DNA of 8,277 bases from JBILVQ01 sp044370375 (GCA_044370375.1 JBILVQ010000134.1:1-8277), one strand, 5' to 3'; numbered from the stretch's first letter, positions 1-6,186 are shown. Translations and numbers: made by a program. The notes: generated from the sequence alone by a model not told the origin.

Positions 1-624
1 GGCCACCAAAATTTTTCCATCGGGCTGAAGGGCAGTGGCATACACCCAGTTGTTAGCACCGGCACCGATATGGAAACTGGTATCAGCCGTACCATCCGAA
101 TTTAAGCGTGAAAAATAGCTATGGGGTATTCCATTAATGAAAGAGAAATAACCACCAATGAGCATTTTGCCATCCGGTTGCAGGGTGATGGTTGCCACCC
201 GGTCGTCAGGACCAGTGCCGGTTGCAAGGAAGCTTTGGTCGAGACTGCCATCGGGATGAAGTCTTGCCAGAAAATTTCTTGTTACGCCACTATATTCTGT
301 GAATTCGCCACCGATGATAATTTTTCCATCGGGTTGAAGGCAGGAGGAATAGATGGTTTGGTTGGGGCCTTGGCCTGTTTGAAAGCTGGTATCAGGGCTG
401 CCATCAGGAAGCAAGCGTGCAATTTTGCTGAAGGGAAGGCCATTGTATTGATTGAATGCACCGGCAACAATAATTTTTCCATCGCTTTGCAATTGGGTAG
501 CATAAACTTGAAGATTGGTGCCTCCGCCACTTGAGAAATTGCTGTCGCAGGTACCGGGTTGCGCAAGGACGAGCGGTATTGAACCAATAAAGAAAAGAAG
601 GAGCAGGAGAATAATTTTTTTCAT
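1..624 (-). CDS. secreted delta-60 repeat (DUF5122) protein, N-terminal part, cut by window edge
   Basis: The minus frame opens with ATG at 624 and stays open for 208 codons to the window edge, so the C-terminus is missing. Residues 1-21 form a classical signal peptide: MKK, a run of leucine/isoleucine/phenylalanine, then a likely signal peptidase I site after LVLA. The mature part repeats a unit of 51-52 residues. The DGK core recurs at residues 48-50, 99-101, 151-153 and 202-204 (QSDGKIIVAG, QPDGKIIIGG, QPDGKMLIGG, QPDGKILVA), and a second motif of the type ARLxPDGSxDxSF recurs at 69-81, 120-132 and 172-184. This is the delta-60 repeat, thought to form beta-propeller-like surfaces in exported proteins. 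Such proteins in Bacteroidota are often long and end in a type IX secretion sorting domain, which cannot be seen here. Function is unknown; binding or adhesion is an inference. A plus-strand open frame inside it (121-534) is antisense noise. Confidence 0.9.
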   Translation of the reverse strand, partial: MKKIILLLLLFFIGSIPLVLAQPGTCDSNFSSGGGTNLQVYATQLQSDGKIIVAGAFNQYNGLPFSKIARLLPDGSPDTSFQTGQGPNQTIYSSCLQPDGKIIIGGEFTEYSGVTRNFLARLHPDGSLDQSFLATGTGPDDRVATITLQPDGKMLIGGYFSFINGIPHSYFSRLNSDGTADTSFHIGAGANNWVYATALQPDGKILVA

Positions 625-640
625 GGGATTTGGGTTTGAA

Positions 641-648
641 CAAATGTA
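641..648 (-). promoter_or_regulatory. -7 box (TACATTTG) for the delta-60 gene
   Basis: On the minus strand the sequence reads TACATTTG, a perfect match to the Bacteroidota -7 consensus TAnnTTTG, ending 16 nt before the ATG at 624. A TTTG (minus, 667-664) lies 15 bp upstream and could be the -33 element, though that spacing is a little short. Transcription would start about 10 nt before the start codon. Confidence 0.5.
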
Positions 649-892
649 AAAAAAACGTGGTACCAAAATGAAAAACTCTGTACCCGCTTTGAGACTCCAT
701 TTTCATTCGATTGGCTGCCATTTTTGCCTAGTAAAAACAATAGTAATTGCTAAGCCTTTTCTTGTTTTTTTTTAAGAAGAGAACTTTAGAATTAAGTTTT
801 AAAATTTTGCCTAGATGAAAACTAGAAACCTTTTTCTTTTTTTGACAGGGCTCACTTTCTAATTCCTTTTTGCCTTAATAAATTTTCCCCGC

Positions 893-1074
893 GTTAGGGA
901 TTGGCGCGGAAACCCTTTTTAAACGTTGAGGAAAAAATTCTTGTTGAAAATGTTTTTTGGTGACTGCTTTTTGGAAGGTGTTTGTTTAAAAAGGTTGCAG
1001 CAAAAGCCCGACCGACATGGCCGGTGATGAGCCAAGCTTTTTAAGGCAAGGCCGGGGCCATGGCGGGAACGCCC
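893..1074 (+). ncRNA. candidate structured RNA or dispersed Bacteroidota element
   Basis: Several complementary segments nest in order on the plus strand. AACCCTTTTTAAAC (911-924) pairs with GTTTAAAAAGGTT (984-996) through 13 bp with one bulged C. Outside this, GGG (897-899) can pair with CCC (1007-1009) across an asymmetric internal loop. A small ACCG/CGGT hairpin follows (1011-1025), then a GGCG-GGAA-CGCC hairpin with a GNRA-type tetraloop (1062-1073). The blocks TTAGGGATTG, GCGGAAA, GCCCGACC and GGGAACGCCC match, from memory, an element that recurs between genes in Bacteroidota. Flavo-1 is one named RNA family worth testing, but I cannot confirm membership. It could be an independent small RNA, part of the fbaB leader, or a repeat. 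The ends are approximate and no good promoter was found just upstream. Confidence 0.4.
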
Positions 1075-1186
1075 TTCTTCTTATCCTTTGCTTTGTTGAT
1101 GGTTGTTAAAAGTTGGTGCAAGTTTTTGTTTTTCAATGCTTTATACATGTTGAAAAGCTCCTGCTCCTTTTTATTGGTTTATTTCT

Positions 1187-1194
1187 TAGCTTTG
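1187..1194 (+). promoter_or_regulatory. -7 box (TAGCTTTG) for fbaB-accD
   Basis: TAGCTTTG fits the Bacteroidota consensus TAnnTTTG and ends 18 nt before the fbaB start codon, similar to the spacing at two other genes in this window. No matching TTG/TTTG lies 17-23 bp upstream, so the -33 part is weak. Confidence 0.4.
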
Positions 1195-1212
1195 CCTTCC
1201 ATTTTTTAAGAT

Positions 1213-2268
1213 ATGTCGTCAAAAACAGCTGAAATTCTTGGTCAAGATGCCGCCTATTTGCTTGAGCATCAGTGTAAAACCATTGACAAAAACATGATTC
1301 ATCATCCCGGGCCCGATTTTATAGATCGTTGTTTTGCCCCGGGCGATCGCAATCTGCCTACTTTGCGCTCTTTGCAAGCATTGTACGGCCATGGTCGTTT
1401 GGCCAACACCGGTTTTATTTCGATTTTGCCGGTTGACCAGGGAATTGAGCATTCTGCCGGTGCATCTTTTGCTCCGAATCCGATTTATTTCGACCCTGAA
1501 AACATTGTTAAATTGGCCATTGAGGGCGGTTGCAATGCAGTAGCTTCCACGTATGGGGTGCTTTCTTCGGTGGCTCGTAAATACGCGCACAAAATTCCTT
1601 TTGTGGTGAAGATTAATCACAATGAATTTTTAACCTATCCCAATAAATTTGATCAGGTGCTTTTTGGTACTGTTGAGGATGCTTGGAACATGGGCGCTGT
1701 GGCGGTTGGAGCTACTATTTATTTTGGCTCTGAGGAGTCATCGCGCCAACTGGTTGAAATTGCAGAGGCCTTTGAATTGGCGCATCAGTTGGGAATGGCA
1801 ACCATTCTGTGGTGTTATTTGCGTAACCCGGGCTTTAAGAAGGATGGTGTGGATTATCACACGGCTGCTGATATTTCATCGCAAGCCACGCATCTTGGTG
1901 TAACAATTAAAGCTGATATTATCAAGCAAAAATTACCAACGAACAATGGTGGTTACAATGCCATTGGTTTTGGTAAAACACATCCAAAAGTTTATGCTGA
2001 GTTAACCACCGATCACCCGATTGATTTAACCCGTTACATGGTGGCTAATTGTTATATGGGCCGCGTTGGTTTGATTAACTCCGGTGGAGAATCGAAAGGC
2101 AGCACCGATTTGGCAGAGGCTGTTTCAACCGCTGTGATTAACAAGCGTGCCGGTGGTCAGGGCCTTATTTTAGGTAGAAAAGCTTTCCAGAAACCGTTGA
2201 AAGATGGTATTGCTTTGTTGAATGCCGTGCAGGATGTTTATCTTGACAACAGTATTCAGTTGGCTTAA
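1213..2268 (+). CDS. fbaB: fructose-bisphosphate aldolase, class I (DhnA/FbaB type)
   Basis: It interconverts fructose 1,6-bisphosphate with dihydroxyacetone phosphate and glyceraldehyde 3-phosphate in glycolysis and gluconeogenesis, in the cytoplasm and through a Schiff base without metal. The 351-aa protein matches the length of E. coli FbaB and shows the family along its whole length: the signature DQGIEHSAGASFAPNPIYF (75-93), VVKINHNE (131-138), TIYFGSEES (168-176), ADIIKQKLP (234-242), NCYMGR (279-284), the phosphate-binding SGG (290-292) and LILGRKAF (318-325). By comparison with archaeal GADIVK the Schiff-base lysine is most likely K238; K233 nearby is not conserved in relatives I recall. 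The ATG at 1213 gives the family's usual N-terminus. accD follows after 24 nt, so the two are probably co-transcribed. The protein looks intact. Confidence 0.96.
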   Translation: MSSKTAEILGQDAAYLLEHQCKTIDKNMIHHPGPDFIDRCFAPGDRNLPTLRSLQALYGHGRLANTGFISILPVDQGIEHSAGASFAPNPIYFDPENIVKLAIEGGCNAVASTYGVLSSVARKYAHKIPFVVKINHNEFLTYPNKFDQVLFGTVEDAWNMGAVAVGATIYFGSEESSRQLVEIAEAFELAHQLGMATILWCYLRNPGFKKDGVDYHTAADISSQATHLGVTIKADIIKQKLPTNNGGYNAIGFGKTHPKVYAELTTDHPIDLTRYMVANCYMGRVGLINSGGESKGSTDLAEAVSTAVINKRAGGQGLILGRKAFQKPLKDGIALLNAVQDVYLDNSIQLA

Positions 2269-2292
2269 TGCAGGTTGCAGTAAAATTATACA

Positions 2293-3138
2293 ATGAGTTG
2301 GTTTAAACGAATAAAGGAAGGAATTACCACTTCAACCCGCGAGAAAAAAGAAACTCCGGAGGGCTTGTGGATTAAATGTCCTTCGTGCAAAAGCATCATT
2401 ACTGCCGAAGATCACGTGCAGAGTAATTATGTTTGTCCTACTTGCAGTTACCATCACAAGATTGGCTCTATGGAGTATTTTTCTATCTTGTTTGATGAGC
2501 AACAGTTTACCGAAATCAACGCCACATTGGTAAGTGGTGATCCGCTCCATTTCACGGATACCAAGGCTTATGAAGCTCGTTTAACAGATTCTATCAAGAA
2601 AACCGGTTTGCACGATGCCATCCGCACTGCGCATGGTAAGGTGGACGGACATGATTTAATGGTTGCTTGTATGGATTTTTCTTTCATTGGCGGATCGATG
2701 GGTTCTGTGGTGGGGGAGAAGATTGCCCGCGCCATTCAGTATTGTATTGAACGCAGAATGCCCTTGCTCATTATTTCAAAATCGGGTGGTGCCCGGATGA
2801 TGGAGGCTGCTTTTTCTTTGATGCAAATGGCTAAAACATCGGTCATGTTGATGCGTTTGGCGGAAGAAAAAATTCCATATATTAGCCTGCTCACTGATCC
2901 AACCACCGGTGGTGTAACCGCATCTTATGCCATGTTGGGCGATTTGAATATTGCTGAACCCGGTTCCTTGATTGGATTTGCCGGTCCACGGGTGGTGAAG
3001 GAAACCATTGGCAAGGATTTGCCGAAGGGTTTTCAGACTGCTGAGTTTGTTTTAGAGCATGGTTTTTTAGATAAAATTGTGCATAGGAAAGATTTAAAAA
3101 GTCAGTTGGCCAATTGGCTGAAGATTTTTAAAAGTTAG
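2293..3138 (+). CDS. accD: acetyl-CoA carboxylase carboxyltransferase subunit beta
   Basis: AccD forms the carboxyltransferase with AccA and moves the carboxyl group from biotinylated AccB to acetyl-CoA, giving malonyl-CoA, the committed step of fatty acid synthesis. The 281-aa length is normal. A four-cysteine zinc ribbon sits at C29, C32, C48 and C51 (CPSC and CPTC). The crotonase-like carboxyltransferase core follows, with FIGGSMGSVVGEKI (131-144), SKSGGARMMEA (162-172), SLMQMAKTS (175-183), DPTTGGVTASYAMLGD (202-217), and PGSLIGFAGPRVVKETI (223-239) near the end. It lies 24 nt after fbaB and is followed by a strong terminator, so it ends the transcript. No accA is in the window; it is normally elsewhere in this phylum. 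All key motifs are intact. Confidence 0.97.
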   Translation: MSWFKRIKEGITTSTREKKETPEGLWIKCPSCKSIITAEDHVQSNYVCPTCSYHHKIGSMEYFSILFDEQQFTEINATLVSGDPLHFTDTKAYEARLTDSIKKTGLHDAIRTAHGKVDGHDLMVACMDFSFIGGSMGSVVGEKIARAIQYCIERRMPLLIISKSGGARMMEAAFSLMQMAKTSVMLMRLAEEKIPYISLLTDPTTGGVTASYAMLGDLNIAEPGSLIGFAGPRVVKETIGKDLPKGFQTAEFVLEHGFLDKIVHRKDLKSQLANWLKIFKS

Positions 3139-3163
3139 ACGATATAGTGTTTGAGTCGGAATT

Positions 3164-3188
3164 AGCCTCGCTTTAGCGGGGCTTTTTC
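3164..3188 (+). terminator. intrinsic terminator after accD
   Basis: AGCCTCGC (3164-3171) pairs with GCGGGGCT (3176-3183) around a TTTA loop with one G-U pair. The stem runs into a run of T (3183-3187). It lies 26 nt after the accD stop. Confidence 0.88.
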
Positions 3189-3306
3189 TTTGGTAGGAGG
3201 GGAGGATTAGGACGTTGTTTTTTTTTGACTTCGTGTTGTATTTTCTTTGCAACTGTTTTGGAAATGGTGTTAGTACTATTTGTATTCTCCATGGCCTTGA
3301 GCAATG

Positions 3307-3357
3307 GCAGTCCTGTAGGGACGGCCGATGTTTGAGCCTTGGATTTCAATCCGAGGC
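3307..3357 (+). repeat. 51-bp intergenic repeat, copy 1, with two hairpins
   Basis: All 51 bases are identical to 3607-3657, exactly 300 bp further on; the flanking bases differ on both sides. The unit holds two hairpins: GTCC-TGTAG-GGAC (3310-3322) and GCCTTGGAT-TTCA-ATCCGAGGC (3336-3357), a 9-bp stem with one G-U pair. This resembles REP-like palindromic intergenic elements. A transposase that would move it is not in the window. Confidence 0.9.
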
Positions 3358-3386
3358 TATAGGGCATTTTAAGCACACCTCTTAAC

Positions 3387-3417
3387 CACAGAGCCCACAG
3401 AGCAAAAAAACACAGAG
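3387..3417 (+). repeat. CACAGAG short repeat cluster
   Basis: CACAGAG occurs at 3387-3393, 3396-3402 and 3411-3417. The wording resembles the 'accacagag...cacagag' intergenic element seen in many bacterial genomes, but that link is from memory. It lies between the two 51-bp repeats. Confidence 0.5.
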
Positions 3418-3449
3418 GGCTTAACGATGTTGAATTTAGCACTTTACTT

Positions 3450-3468
3450 AACCCGGTACGGGTGATAT
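3450..3468 (+). repeat. 19-bp palindromic repeat, copy 1
   Basis: AACCCGGTACGGGTGATAT is identical to 3500-3518, 50 bp downstream. Its core ACCCG-GTA-CGGGT is an inverted repeat with 5-bp arms. Confidence 0.8.
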
Positions 3469-3499
3469 CTTCCTAACCAAAATCAACCAAGATGAATGC

Positions 3500-3518
3500 A
3501 ACCCGGTACGGGTGATAT
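3500..3518 (+). repeat. 19-bp palindromic repeat, copy 2
   Basis: Second exact copy of the AACCCGGTACGGGTGATAT unit. The 31 bp between the copies show no similarity to the unit itself. Two copies this short do not make a CRISPR array. Confidence 0.8.
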
Positions 3519-3606
3519 AAACGAAATTCTTATACTGCGCCCAAGTTAACGGCAATCTCAAGCGCCAGCCATCTGAAAAATAAAAGACATGTCACATTGG
3601 TCCCTC

Positions 3607-3657
3607 GCAGTCCTGTAGGGACGGCCGATGTTTGAGCCTTGGATTTCAATCCGAGGC
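3607..3657 (+). repeat. 51-bp intergenic repeat, copy 2, with two hairpins
   Basis: Exact second copy of 3307-3357 in the same orientation, including both hairpins (3610-3622 and 3636-3657). Perfect identity suggests recent duplication, gene conversion, or selection on the sequence. Confidence 0.9.
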
Positions 3658-3737
3658 AGCAAGGTATTTATATTCGTATCCTTTTCATCAAATCCTATAA
3701 GCCATGGCAAGCTTTATTTTTTCTTCCGAAAAAGGGC

Positions 3738-4151
3738 TTAACCTCTAGGCCCAAAAAACTTTGCACCCAAAAAAGCCATCGGGAAGTAAGCACCTGCAAG
3801 GTCCAATACATTAAACCACATGGGCGAAGGCAACATAAAAACATTGGTTAATCCACCCACAAAAAAGATGGCTCCAACCACCATGGCCAAACGGAAATGT
3901 TTGGTGGCCGCAAATCTGGCAACGATGATGGCCCCCATCAAAGTACCCAACGCGTGGGCTAAAAAGGGGAAAATAAAATTCTTGGGTCCAAACAAATGCA
4001 TGCTTGCCTTTAAGCCGTCCATGGTGGTTAAATCAGCTCCCTCGGGCGGTGGAATAATAGAACCACTCATGCTGATTATTCCCATATTGACCATACTACC
4101 AAGGACAATACCTCCTATAACGGCTAATGCATTTTTTGCTGTTGGGCTCAT
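3738..4151 (-). CDS. conserved small membrane protein, four predicted helices
   Basis: The 137-aa protein has four hydrophobic segments at about residues 8-30, 57-81, 86-106 and 112-134, so it should sit in the inner membrane. Between the first two lies a polar loop with IPPPEGADLTTMD. Features that look family-specific are MSGSIIPPPEG, KASMHLFGP, FPFLAHALGT, GGLTNVFMLPSP and WFNVLDLAGAY. I recognise this as a conserved membrane protein of Bacteroidota without an established function or name; it shows no transporter or enzyme motif that I can identify. It is transcribed towards accD, apparently alone, with its own -7 box upstream. The ATG at 4151 is directly preceded by that promoter, and the protein appears complete. 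Confidence 0.85.
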   Translation of the reverse strand: MSPTAKNALAVIGGIVLGSMVNMGIISMSGSIIPPPEGADLTTMDGLKASMHLFGPKNFIFPFLAHALGTLMGAIIVARFAATKHFRLAMVVGAIFFVGGLTNVFMLPSPMWFNVLDLAGAYFPMAFLGAKFFGPRG

Positions 4152-4169
4152 GATTTTATTTTATACAAC

Positions 4170-4177
4170 CAAATGTA
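4170..4177 (-). promoter_or_regulatory. -7 box (TACATTTG) for the small membrane protein
   Basis: The minus strand reads TACATTTG, a perfect TAnnTTTG match ending 18 nt before the ATG at 4151. It is the same octamer as at the delta-60 gene. No good -33 element is seen at normal distance. Confidence 0.5.
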
Positions 4178-4331
4178 TTGATTTTTTTGGAAATGATGCT
4201 TTTTGACAGTTCAATTGAAGCCCGATCTAAAAGAATGAATAAAAATAAATCTCTACAAAAAGGCTACCTGTTTTGGTGGTTGTTTATCTTTCAATCGTCA
4301 TTTACTTTTTTGATGTTGTTTGGTCAATATA

Positions 4332-4613
4332 TCATCTTTTTCTTGGGTCAATATGCTTATTGGTCTCCAAAAATTTATTAAATTCTATCGGTCTAAAAAC
4401 CTTATCATTTCTGAGTGGAAATTTGCCTAATTGCGAATTTGGTCGTGTCGGTCTTTTTTCAAAGCCACCACCACAATTAGGACAAACATTTTCTAGAATA
4501 TTTTCCACACAATGAAAACAAAATGTACATTCATAAGTGCAAATCATTGCCTCATTGGAGTGGTTTGGCAAACCTTTGCCACAGTATTCACAGCACTGTC
4601 TTATTTCTAACAT
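4332..4613 (-). CDS. DUF1272 cysteine-rich, probable zinc-binding protein
   Basis: The 93-aa protein begins MLEIRQCCEYCGKGLP and continues EAMICTYECTFCFHC and NVCPNCGGGFEKRP, the pattern of DUF1272. Cysteines at 7, 8, 11, 25, 29, 32, 35, 44 and 47 are arranged in CxxC-like pairs, so binding of one or two zinc ions is likely; this is inferred from spacing. Residues 54-93 form a basic extension without cysteines beyond the core domain. The biochemical role of DUF1272 is not known to me. Its ATG overlaps the stop of the upstream hydrolase gene in a TAATG arrangement, indicating translational coupling and a shared transcript. It is the last gene of the operon, and I see no convincing intrinsic terminator after its stop. 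Confidence 0.88.
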   Translation of the reverse strand: MLEIRQCCEYCGKGLPNHSNEAMICTYECTFCFHCVENILENVCPNCGGGFEKRPTRPNSQLGKFPLRNDKVFRPIEFNKFLETNKHIDPRKR

Positions 4614-5362
4614 TAATTTTGTGCTTTGTTGCTGTTTAAAGTTCTTGAAACGATTACTTCGGTTTCTGTATCAAAAAATAATATCCCTTCTGTTTTGTCA
4701 TCCAATTGCCCAACCAATTCTCCAGCTTTAGTCCAAACCGAACTATTACCAACACTTAAAAAATTGTCGCAGAAACCTACGCAGTTAGCCATTAATACAG
4801 GCATTGCGTATTGTTTTGCTATATTGGGGTAATGGTTAAAAGCATTTTTTATACCCTTTGCTGGTTTTGCTACGCTTGCCAAATAAACATCAGCACCCAA
4901 TTTAAATGCATTTTCAGCATGGTTAGGTTGTAAACTTTCGTAACAAATTGCCGGTGCGATATTTTTATCCTTCGTTTTGATGATTAATTGTTTAACTCCC
5001 TTCTCAAAAAATGGAAATTCGTCTGAATGTAGTTGTTGTTTTGAATAGGTTTGTCTTGGTTGGTTTGGCTCAAAAATTATCATGCTAATTTGGATTTGCG
5101 AATCAGTAGCAATAGGCAATCCAAGCCCGATCATGATATTGTTTTTGTCGCTAATTTCTTGAAAAATGTCTAAACGATGGTCATTCTGATTTGTAGCCAA
5201 TTCCCGAGCAAGTTCAGGTTCATATCCTGTTAAAGAAAGTTCAGGAAAGAAAATGGCTTCCGCATTTAATGTCAAAGCAAGCTTAATAAATGTTTTGTGA
5301 GCTTCAATATTGGCTGAAATATTCCCCTTGATGGGTTTTGATTGTGCAATACAAATTTTCAT
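4613..5362 (-). CDS. carbon-nitrogen hydrolase (nitrilase superfamily)
   Basis: A cytoplasmic nitrilase-fold hydrolase expected to cleave amide or related C-N bonds through a cysteine thioester. The Glu-Lys-Cys triad is visible: E41 in FFPELSLTGY, K108 in TYSKQQLHSDE and C140 in APAICYESLQP. At 249 aa it is a single-domain member of normal length with no fused acyltransferase or synthetase. The N-terminus MKICIAQSKPIKGNISANI is typical for the superfamily and fixes the start. The exact branch (omega-amidase, carbamoylase, nitrilase or other) cannot be told from motifs alone. The start codon directly follows the stop of the OsmC-family gene (TAA then ATG), and its own stop overlaps the start of the DUF1272 gene, so the three are almost certainly co-expressed. 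Confidence 0.92.
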   Translation of the reverse strand: MKICIAQSKPIKGNISANIEAHKTFIKLALTLNAEAIFFPELSLTGYEPELARELATNQNDHRLDIFQEISDKNNIMIGLGLPIATDSQIQISMIIFEPNQPRQTYSKQQLHSDEFPFFEKGVKQLIIKTKDKNIAPAICYESLQPNHAENAFKLGADVYLASVAKPAKGIKNAFNHYPNIAKQYAMPVLMANCVGFCDNFLSVGNSSVWTKAGELVGQLDDKTEGILFFDTETEVIVSRTLNSNKAQN

Positions 5363-5836
5363 TTAATTTTCTACCTTGCAGATTGGGTTGCATTTTACTT
5401 CAAAATTCACAGAGTTGGCGATATAACATATTTCGTGGGCTTTGTGATGCAATTCGATGGCTCTTTCTGCCATTCTTTCGTTTGCTACATGAAAGATAGG
5501 GTTCAACGTTACCTCTTTGAAGCTTCCGCCACCAGCTGCCTTTTCTATCATGATACCGGCGGCATTGTCGGTATAGGCGGTGATTACAATTCCTTCCATT
5601 GCACATACATACAAGTAGGAAAGCATATGGCAGGATGAAATAGCCGTCAGCAATAAATCCTCGGGATTTAATTTTGATTTGTCGCCAACAGCAGGATTGT
5701 CTGTTGTTAGAAATAATTCAGGTTTTCCTTGAATAGAAACTGTGTGGCTACGGTCATAGGTTCGTACATTTTTTGTTCCGTCACCTTTGTTTCCTGTCCA
5801 TACCGCGGTTAGTTGATAGTTGTGTTCGTGTTCCAT
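5363..5836 (-). CDS. OsmC family protein, probable thiol-dependent peroxidase
   Basis: OsmC/Ohr proteins reduce organic hydroperoxides, fatty-acid hydroperoxides or peroxynitrite using two cysteines. In this 157-aa protein the peroxidatic cysteine is C69 in LTAISSCHMLSYL and the resolving one is probably C137 in AHEICYIANSV; NPEDLL with E59 precedes the first helix as usual. The N-terminal strands (TAVWTGNKGDGT) and HTVSIQGKPELFL fit the OsmC subgroup used by many Bacteroidota rather than classical Ohr. Five cysteines in total (69, 78, 137, 149, 153) is more than usual. It starts 11 nt after the previous gene and its stop touches the start of the hydrolase gene. The context supports a role in oxidative or electrophile stress, but the substrate is unknown. 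Confidence 0.92.
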   Translation of the reverse strand: MEHEHNYQLTAVWTGNKGDGTKNVRTYDRSHTVSIQGKPELFLTTDNPAVGDKSKLNPEDLLLTAISSCHMLSYLYVCAMEGIVITAYTDNAAGIMIEKAAGGGSFKEVTLNPIFHVANERMAERAIELHHKAHEICYIANSVNFEVKCNPICKVEN

Positions 5837-5847
5837 TGTATTTTTCG

Positions 5848-6186
5848 TTATTGTTCTTCAATTATTGATGTTTCTTTTGACTGATCTCCCGAAGTCCATT
5901 GCCAATATTCGTGAAGACGGATTTTTCCATTTTCAAGAATTTCTGGTTTTGAAATGCAAATTCCTGTCATCAATTCGTCTTTTTCATTTACTTGGTGATA
6001 ACACATTTCGATATTTCCTAAAGGGTCAACCAAACCAATTAGATGTCCATATTTTATCTTTCCGCCTGAATATTCCGATGTTAGCATATTTCCGATTTGC
6101 TTGTAATGAAAAAGCGTATCGCTAGAAGTTTCTCCGTTTTCGGTATTGCTAATCGGTCTGAATTTCTTGTCGTTATAGTTTATCAT
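5848..6186 (-). CDS. conserved 112-aa protein, often labelled 'n-acetylglutamate synthase'
   Basis: The chosen ATG at 6186 gives MINYNDKKFRPISNTENGETSS, matching how relatives I recall begin; an upstream TTG at 6219 would add 11 poorly fitting residues. Blocks that look conserved are YSGGKIKYGHLIGLVD (39-54), MCYHQVNEKDELMTGICISKPEI (61-83, quoted in part by position) and WQWTSGD (95-101). Similar proteins in Bacteroidota are annotated as n-acetylglutamate synthase, but a 112-aa protein without an acetyl-CoA-binding GNAT motif or amino-acid kinase domain does not support that activity. The alternating aromatic and glycine pattern suggests a small beta-sheet protein. It heads the tight four-gene run, 94 nt after the cupin gene and 11 nt before osmC. 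Function is unknown. Confidence 0.8.
   Translation of the reverse strand: MINYNDKKFRPISNTENGETSSDTLFHYKQIGNMLTSEYSGGKIKYGHLIGLVDPLGNIEMCYHQVNEKDELMTGICISKPEILENGKIRLHEYWQWTSGDQSKETSIIEEQ

Larger units (their letters stand above)
625..1212. other. divergent intergenic spacer
   Basis: This 588-bp gap separates the minus-strand delta-60 gene from fbaB. It holds a -7 box at each end and a candidate structured RNA in its middle-right part. The stretch 649-890 is AT-rich with poly-T runs, and I see no gene or convincing structure there. Confidence 0.6.
3189..3737. other. repeat-rich spacer between convergent genes
   Basis: About 550 bp between the accD terminator and the 3' end of the minus-strand membrane protein gene. 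It contains two pairs of exact direct repeats and a CACAGAG cluster, listed separately. I find no credible gene. A minus-strand open frame (3442-3173) exists only because it reads through one 51-bp repeat copy and the CACAGAG cluster. The stretches 3189-3300 and 3519-3606 show nothing recognisable. Confidence 0.7.

Noticed and set aside
3173..3442. 89-codon minus-strand open frame
   Set aside because: It reads through the accD terminator edge, one 51-bp repeat copy and the CACAGAG cluster, and has no domain-like character; such frames recur wherever the repeats occur.
3450..3518. Possible CRISPR array
   Set aside because: Only two repeats of 19 bp with one intervening segment, no cas genes and no further units; better explained as dispersed palindromic repeats.
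3820..4206. 128-codon plus-strand open frame
   Set aside because: It is antisense to the well-supported membrane protein gene, with low-complexity, non-family composition.
4235..4381. 48-codon plus-strand frame rich in F, L and W that looks like a membrane peptide
   Set aside because: It overlaps the end of the DUF1272 gene on the other strand, sits in T-rich DNA that gives hydrophobic codons by chance, and has no convincing promoter.
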